A stretch of DNA of 40,228 nucleotides from NCBI GenBank assembly GCA_022826025.1, contig JAJDVR010000237.1:1-40228 (forward strand), written 5' to 3'. Shown piece after piece: positions 33,298-40,228 of the stretch. The notes beneath the pieces were generated by a model, which saw only the letters and a program-made list of their open reading frames with translations, searched no databases and was not told the DNA's origin. This stretch comes from Gemmatimonadota bacterium. GTDB lineage: Bacteria; Gemmatimonadota; Gemmatimonadetes; Longimicrobiales; Gaopeijiaceae. The translations under genes and the position numbers were made by a program. Numbering within the stretch: the stretch's first letter is position 1; every line of letters starts with the position of its first letter.

Positions 33298-34254
33298 TCA
33301 GAAGATCGAGAGGCTGATGTACCTGCCGGGATTCTCCCGGATGTCGTCCAGCAGCAGCTGGAGACTCGACGCGGCCGAGGTCAGGTTGACGTAGAGCGAG
33401 TCGTCACGGGACAGCCTTCCCAGGGTACCCTCGCCCCGCTCCATGCGCCCGAGGATTGCGCGCAGATCGGCGATCGCCGGCTCCAGGACTTCGAGGTTCC
33501 GGTTGGCAGCCGAGAGCGCGGAATCCGCCCGCATGGCGGCGCTCTCGAGCGCGGGTGCCGTTGACGATGTCGTGCTGCTCACCGAGCGAGCCGCTTCGTT
33601 GATCGACTCGACCAGCTGGGCGATCTCGTTCCGCTGCTCGCGAGCGATCTCAGCAAAGTCCGTGAGCAGGGATTCCAGCTCCTGCGCGCTCGTCTGAAAC
33701 GACGCCACCGTGGGCTCGTTCAGGAGGTCGGCAACCCGCTGGATCATGTCGGTGGCATCGTCGCCGACGTCCGATACGATGCCGTAGACGTCGGAGCTCA
33801 CCGTCCCCTGAAGGATGTCGCCCCCCTCCGCCATGACTGGCGAGTTTCCGGGCAGGATCTCCACGGTGCGACCGCCCATCAGGCCGATGCCCACGAGCCG
33901 CACCTGGGAGTCGCCGGGAATCTCGTATTCCCCTTCGATCTCGAGTTCGATGCTCACCCCCGCGGGCACCATCACGAAGCTCATCACACGCCCGATGTTG
34001 ACGCCACGCATCTGCACGGGATCGGATCTCCGCAGCCCGCCCGCGTTCTCCACCACGGCCATGACCGAGTAGCGTCCCCGGAACATGGACGGGTCGGTCA
34101 GCATGAAGAGGGCGACCAGCGTGGCCAGCACTCCGGCGACAATGAAGATCCCGACGCGCGCCTCGCTCATGAGCGCCCGCGGCGGGACGGCCTGCTTGAG
34201 TTCCGCGTCCGAAGGCCCGGAACTCGTCCGGTAGTCCGTTTCCGCTTCGTTCAT
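33298..34254 (-). CDS. MlaD family lipid-transfer (MCE) protein
   Basis: ATG 34254 overlaps the stop of the ATPase gene (ATGA) and gives 318 aa. One N-terminal helix (VGIFIVAGVLATLVALFML) is followed by the MCE/MlaD domain (YSVMAVVENAGGLRRSDPVQMRGVNIGRVMSF and RLVGIGLMGGRTVEILPG). A long helical tail, probably coiled-coil (QTSAQELESLLTDFAEIAREQRNEIAQLVES), completes it. MlaD forms a hexameric periplasmic ring that passes phospholipids between the inner-membrane MlaE/F transporter and the outer membrane. It is the third gene of the MlaE-F-D set. Confidence 0.92.
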   Translation of the reverse strand: MNEAETDYRTSSGPSDAELKQAVPPRALMSEARVGIFIVAGVLATLVALFMLTDPSMFRGRYSVMAVVENAGGLRRSDPVQMRGVNIGRVMSFVMVPAGVSIELEIEGEYEIPGDSQVRLVGIGLMGGRTVEILPGNSPVMAEGGDILQGTVSSDVYGIVSDVGDDATDMIQRVADLLNEPTVASFQTSAQELESLLTDFAEIAREQRNEIAQLVESINEAARSVSSTTSSTAPALESAAMRADSALSAANRNLEVLEPAIADLRAILGRMERGEGTLGRLSRDDSLYVNLTSAASSLQLLLDDIRENPGRYISLSIF

Positions 34255-35033
34255 GTCGTTGCCACCAGGTCTACCGCCGCCTCGGCGGCGGCTCTGTCCA
34301 CGAATGCCCTTACGATCGGATCGCTGCTTACCCGGAAGGCCGCGGGGCTTCCGAGGAACCGCAGCCGCCCACCCTCCAGCATCGCCACCCGGTTGCACAT
34401 GTCCAGCCCTCCCTCGATGTCGTGGGTCACGATTACCGAAGTCACGTCCAGCTCGCGTGAGAGACGCCGGATCTGGCGCTGTACTCCCGCGGTGTTCACC
34501 GGATCCAGCCCGGTGGTCGGTTCATCCCAGAGGAGGATGTCCGGCCCTCCCACGATGGCGCGCGCGATCCCCACCCGCTTCTTCATCCCTCCGGAGAGCT
34601 CGGCGGGAAGTTTGGTCATCACCTCACGCGGGTCCAGGAGCACCCGTTCCAGCGCCTGCCACACCAGGCGCGCGATGCGCATGCTGCCCATGGAGCGGAG
34701 GCGCCTGACAGGCAGCCCCGTCTCCACATTCTCGAAGACGTTCAGGGAGTCGAAGAGGGCCGCGTGCTGAAACACGTACCCGACTTTGTCGCGGATACGC
34801 CTCAAGTCCCTGCCATCTCCGAAGAACACCGATTTGCCGTCCACCTCCACGTCGCCGCGGTCGGGCACGATGAGGCCGATGGTGGTCTTGAGCAGAACGC
34901 TCTTGCCGGCGCCCGAGGCGCCGAAGAGGCCGAACATCTCTCCTGAGAAGATGTCCAGGTCGATGCCCTCCAGCACGGGAAGGTCAAACGCCTTGTGGAC
35001 TCCGCGATACCGGATGACCGGGCGAGTCTGCAT
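34251..35033 (-). CDS. MlaF-like ABC transporter ATPase
   Basis: This 260-aa ABC ATPase has Walker A GASGAGKS, Q-loop YVFQHAALFDSL, signature LSGGMKKRVGIARAI, Walker B ILLWDEPTTGLD and switch His in VIVTHDIEGG. The MKKRVGIARA signature and GLDPVNTAGV are typical of MlaF/Ttg2A. The track starts at GTG 35036; ATG 35033, 4-5 nt after AGGA, is the likelier start. It powers lipid transport through the MlaE permease encoded just upstream (7 nt from its stop). Confidence 0.93.
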   Translation of the reverse strand: MQTRPVIRYRGVHKAFDLPVLEGIDLDIFSGEMFGLFGASGAGKSVLLKTTIGLIVPDRGDVEVDGKSVFFGDGRDLRRIRDKVGYVFQHAALFDSLNVFENVETGLPVRRLRSMGSMRIARLVWQALERVLLDPREVMTKLPAELSGGMKKRVGIARAIVGGPDILLWDEPTTGLDPVNTAGVQRQIRRLSRELDVTSVIVTHDIEGGLDMCNRVAMLEGGRLRFLGSPAAFRVSSDPIVRAFVDRAAAEAAVDLVATT

Positions 35034-35039
35034 CACGTC

Positions 35040-35846
35040 CTAGTCGAGCAGGAGGGGTGGGAAGAGGGCATCCATGATCAGGACCGCCAGCGTCATGAAC
35101 ATGACCGCCTGCGTCGTCGTCTTGCCGACTCCTTCGGCTCCTCCCTCCGTCCGCAGTCCCATGTGGATGGCGACCACGGGGATGGTGAAGCCGAAGACCA
35201 GCGCCTTCGTGAGCGAGTAGAATAGATCCCAGGACTGCCAGTAGAGACGAGCCCCGTACAGGAAGCTGTTGGGCCCGAGCCCGACGGTGAGCTGGGCCGA
35301 GATCATGCCCGCCAGGATTCCCACCAGATTCGCGATCGCGACAAGGACAGGGACCACGACGATGCCCGCGACCACCCTGGGAGCGGCCAGGATCGACACC
35401 GGATCCCGCCCCACGCTGTAGAAGGCGTCGATCTGTTCGGAGACCTTCATGGTCCCGAGTTCCGCCGTGATGCGGGCACCCACGCGGCCCACCAGGACGA
35501 TCGCGGTCAGCACCGGTCCCATCTCCAGAACCACCGACTCGGTGACGATGCTGCCCAGCACGTACAGGGGGATGGCCCCGGTGAACTGGTAGCCGCCCTG
35601 CTGGCTGGTGACGATGCCGGCGAGCACGGCCGTCAGGACCACGATGGGGATGCTCTGCACGCCCATCACGTACATCTGACGCAGGATCGATCGCGGCGAG
35701 ACCCGGAGGCCGACCAGCGCGACGACAATGTCGCGCAGCAGGATCGCGATCTCGCCGGAGTGCTGCAGCACGGTGCGGCCGGCGCGCGCCACACCCGCCA
35801 GCCAGCGCTCGACTCGGGAGGACGGGGCCTCGGAGGATCCGCGCAT
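35040..35846 (-). CDS. MlaE-like ABC transporter permease
   Basis: This is a MlaE/YrbE family permease with five or six helices. Recognisable parts are SPRSILRQMYVMGVQSIPIVVLTAVLAGIV, FTGAIPLYVLGSIVTESVVLEMGPVLTAIVLVGRVGARITAELGTMKVSEQIDA, the conserved core (GRVGARITAELGTM), and IPVVAIHMGLRTEGGAEGVGKTTTQAVM. ATG 35846 gives 268 aa, the family's usual size. The track start at 35942 adds 32 uncharacteristic residues, so I moved it; neither has a strong ribosome binding site. It precedes mlaF and mlaD. Confidence 0.9.
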   Translation of the reverse strand: MRGSSEAPSSRVERWLAGVARAGRTVLQHSGEIAILLRDIVVALVGLRVSPRSILRQMYVMGVQSIPIVVLTAVLAGIVTSQQGGYQFTGAIPLYVLGSIVTESVVLEMGPVLTAIVLVGRVGARITAELGTMKVSEQIDAFYSVGRDPVSILAAPRVVAGIVVVPVLVAIANLVGILAGMISAQLTVGLGPNSFLYGARLYWQSWDLFYSLTKALVFGFTIPVVAIHMGLRTEGGAEGVGKTTTQAVMFMTLAVLIMDALFPPLLLD

Positions 35847-35998
35847 TGCTTCGGAGGGCTTTCCAACCTGTGGGAGGACACATGCCCGCGGGCATCCCGC
35901 AGCCGGTAAGGCGTGCGCAGCATCCACGGGCGTGGAAAGCATCTACGATTGCGCAGCCGATGGCAAGGGATCGGGGACGCGCACAAGCGCTTCCGGGC

Positions 35999-36712
35999 CT
36001 ATGCGCCCGGTGCTGCGACGTCGTCCGCGCGGCGGGTCACCTCGTTGAGCAGGGACTCGAGCCGCTGCCGGTCCTCGCGATCGGAGTCGCAGTCCGGCCC
36101 CTCCCCGGCATGACGGCCGACTTCGAAGCGACGAACGCATACGCGGACCCGGGCGAATGGCTTGGGGATGGTCATCCGGTCCCAGGAGTCGAGGCGCCAG
36201 TGGCGGTCCGAGGCGAGGCCCATCGCCAGGATGGGTGCGCCGGACATGCGCGCGAGTACGAGAACCCCGCGCTTGAGGAGTCGCGCGGGGCCCCGGGGGC
36301 CGTCCGGGACCAGGATCGGAGAAGAACCGTGGCGTCGGACAACCGTGCGAAGCGCCCACATCGCCTCCCGCCCGCCCGCACTCGACGAACCGCGTACGAT
36401 TCGAGCGCCCCATCTCCGCATGATGCGCGCGACCAGTTCCCCGTCGCCGGACCCGCTGGTGAGGGCGGTGACGTCCACGCCCTTCCCCCGAGCCATGCCC
36501 GCGCCCGTGAAATACGCTCCGGGGATGACGCGGTCGTGCCAGAAGGCGAGGATGGCGGGCGGTCCCCCCGCGAAGAGCGCGTTCAGGTGTTCGCGGCCCT
36601 CGGCGACCTCGATGCGCCAGGTGCGGCCAAGGGCCTCGACCAGCCAGCCCAGCAGAGTGGTGGCGAGGGCCGTCGGCCCGCGCTTGAGCCGCGTTGCGAT
36701 GTCGGCACGCAT
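35999..36712 (-). CDS. DUF374 lysophospholipid acyltransferase-like protein
   Basis: The ORF track begins inside the tRNA-Leu gene. ATG 36712, with GGAGGAAG 8 nt upstream, gives 237 aa. It matches the DUF374/LPLAT family: LAFWHDRVIPGAYF (HxxxxD-like acceptor site), ALTSGSGDGELVARIMRRWGARIVRGSSSAGGREAMWAL and the hallmark PILVPDGPRGPARLLKRGVLVLARMSGAPI. Such enzymes acylate glycerolipids or lipid A precursors, but few members are characterised. It precedes the Mla genes on the same strand, with a gap of about 150 nt. Confidence 0.88.
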   Translation of the reverse strand: MRADIATRLKRGPTALATTLLGWLVEALGRTWRIEVAEGREHLNALFAGGPPAILAFWHDRVIPGAYFTGAGMARGKGVDVTALTSGSGDGELVARIMRRWGARIVRGSSSAGGREAMWALRTVVRRHGSSPILVPDGPRGPARLLKRGVLVLARMSGAPILAMGLASDRHWRLDSWDRMTIPKPFARVRVCVRRFEVGRHAGEGPDCDSDREDRQRLESLLNEVTRRADDVAAPGA

Positions 36713-36739
36713 GCGGCGCTTCCTCCGTCCGTGCGTGAG

Positions 36740-36823
36740 TGCCGGGAGTGGGACTCGAACCCACACGCCCCAACGGGCAAAGGTTTTTGAGACCTTCGCG
36801 TCTACCTGTTCCGCCATCCCGGC
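36740..36823 (-). tRNA. tRNA-Leu (anticodon CAA)
   Basis: The minus strand gives GCCGGGATGGCGGAACAGG at the 5' end, an anticodon arm AAGGT-CTCAAAA-ACCTT with CAA, a variable arm GCCCGTTGGGGC and a T arm GTGGG-TTCGAGT-CCCAC. The acceptor pairs perfectly (GCCGGGA/TCCCGGC), with discriminator A. The 84-nt gene does not encode CCA, in contrast to the tRNA-Sec gene in this window. Confidence 0.95.
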
Positions 36824-36911
36824 AGGGTGGGCCGATTAAGCTACCCGGTAGCGCCCGGCTCGCAAATGGGAGCGGATCCACCGCGGGCGACGCGGCAGGG
36901 CCCCGGGTGCA

Positions 36912-37589
36912 TCAGAGTGCGACCCGGTCGCCGGCCGGCGTCTCCAGCACGGCAACCAGCCCCGCCCGCCCCACCGCCACCTCGAGCGCCACGCCGAGCC
37001 GATCCAGATCGCGCCGCACCGCCTCCGGCTCGGGATGGCGCCCACTCAGTCGGGCGAGGCGGACTCCCCGGTCGGGGAGTTCCGCACAGGGATGCGGGGT
37101 GTCACCCCAGTCGATGAGGAAGGGGATGATGCCCTGCCGGGGAAATGGCTTCCCGGGCATCGTGAGCGTCCAGGCGATGCGTTCGCCGCCCGGCCTGGTG
37201 CGGGACATCGATCGCACCGGACCCAGGAGGTGGCCGCCGGGACCGGTGGCCAGGCCGTCGAGATCGGCGGAACGCACCGCCCATGTGACCAGCGCCGGCA
37301 GCGGGGCCGTGCCGCCGGTGAACCAGAGGCCGCCGGGCGGCGCCGGTTGCTCCGGGTCCGGGCCGACGACCTCCAGGTAGACGCGTGCACCGATGCGCAA
37401 CAGGGAGTTGCGGGTTCCGAGTCCCGGATGGCTGCCGCCCGGCGTCTGGCTCGCGCCGAGACGCGCCTCCAGGTCACGCACCCCGGCCCGGAGGTCGGGA
37501 ACCGCGTAGACGAGGTGGTCGGTTCCCGGGGGCGCCGGCCGATGACCAAGACGAGCCATCGCCCCCGGGGCAGACCCGGAATCAGTCAT
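36912..37589 (-). CDS. VOC/glyoxalase-like protein
   Basis: This 225-aa protein has the vicinal-oxygen-chelate (glyoxalase_3-like) pattern. GTDHLVYAVPDLRAGVRDLEARLG opens the first beta-alpha-beta unit with the metal-ligand His. TRNSLLRIGARVYLEVVGPDPEQP supplies the Glu position. GKPFPRQGIIPFLIDWGDTPHP follows in the second half. Such proteins are usually small-molecule enzymes or binding proteins; the substrate is not known. The start may instead be ATG 37559 (MARLGHRP). It diverges from aconitase. Confidence 0.82.
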   Translation of the reverse strand: MTDSGSAPGAMARLGHRPAPPGTDHLVYAVPDLRAGVRDLEARLGASQTPGGSHPGLGTRNSLLRIGARVYLEVVGPDPEQPAPPGGLWFTGGTAPLPALVTWAVRSADLDGLATGPGGHLLGPVRSMSRTRPGGERIAWTLTMPGKPFPRQGIIPFLIDWGDTPHPCAELPDRGVRLARLSGRHPEPEAVRRDLDRLGVALEVAVGRAGLVAVLETPAGDRVAL

Positions 37590-37757
37590 TGGCAGTAGCG
37601 AGGGAGGACGAGTTGGCGCATGGGGTCCATGGCCGCGGCAACTCCTTCAACGTAGCGCCGGTGAGCATCATCGGGAGGCGGGATGTTATCTTGGAGCCGA
37701 CGAAACGCGTCGCCTCGCGCGACGATGCGCCGGCTTTCAGGATCCAGGGACAGACCC

Positions 37758-40228
<2,471 letters not shown>

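Noticed and set aside
36739-36817. N-terminal extension of the DUF374 protein starting MAEQVDAKVSK
   Set aside because: These codons lie inside the tRNA-Leu gene; the ATG at 36712 with GGAGGAAG upstream is the real start.

Overview
The window reads as a chromosomal segment of a GC-rich, diderm (LPS-type) bacterium. Outer-membrane biogenesis genes (LptE-like, LolB-like and LpxH-like proteins, an Mla-type lipid transporter, TonB, a heptose-1-phosphate adenylyltransferase) point to an outer membrane. The gene style (DUF5683 protein, paired M16 lipoproteins, TolB-propeller peptidases, S9 peptidases) is most like Gemmatimonadota. That assignment is inference from gene content; no rRNA or other marker is present. 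I saw no phage, insertion sequence or CRISPR array.

Region 1 (1-11230, all minus strand) looks like one very long, tightly packed gene set. In transcription order it holds a LolB-like lipoprotein, an LptE-like lipoprotein, a nine-gene Mrp/Mbh-type cation/proton antiporter module (E, F, G, an MbhD-MbhE-like fusion, B, C and three full-length D-type ion-channel subunits with a small His-rich membrane protein between the last two), hemC, rfaE2 and rdgB, followed by a partial tRNA-Pro(GGG). Most junctions overlap by 1-11 nt or abut.

Region 2 (11297-17757) holds an LpxH-like phosphatase converging on a DUF5683 protein. A ~470-nt divergent intergenic region follows, then tonB, a catalytic M16 metallopeptidase, a translationally coupled non-catalytic M16 lipoprotein and a GNAT acetyltransferase.

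Region 3 (17771-23581, minus strand) holds an S9 peptidase lipoprotein that appears to lack the catalytic His, a small membrane protein + sodium:solute symporter + alpha/beta hydrolase operon, a secreted HNH nuclease with two nearly identical calcium-binding repeats, and a selenocysteine tRNA.

Region 4 (23730-29944) pairs DeoC aldolase with a two-domain ALDH16-type aldehyde dehydrogenase, a plausible deoxyribose-5-phosphate to acetaldehyde to acetate route. A small lipoprotein follows, then an overlapping TlpA / D-threonine aldolase-D-serine dehydratase-like / RidA operon.

Region 5 (30160-40228) starts with a 1038-aa protein combining a zinc-peptidase domain, a TolB-like propeller and an outer-membrane beta-barrel. 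It continues with an MlaE-F-D lipid transport operon, a DUF374 acyltransferase, tRNA-Leu(CAA), a VOC-fold protein and the start of aconitase, which runs off the window.

All function calls come from reading motifs in the supplied translations; no database search was run. Many starts in the ORF track were moved to fit Shine-Dalgarno sequences, signal peptides or 4-nt overlaps, and each change is stated.
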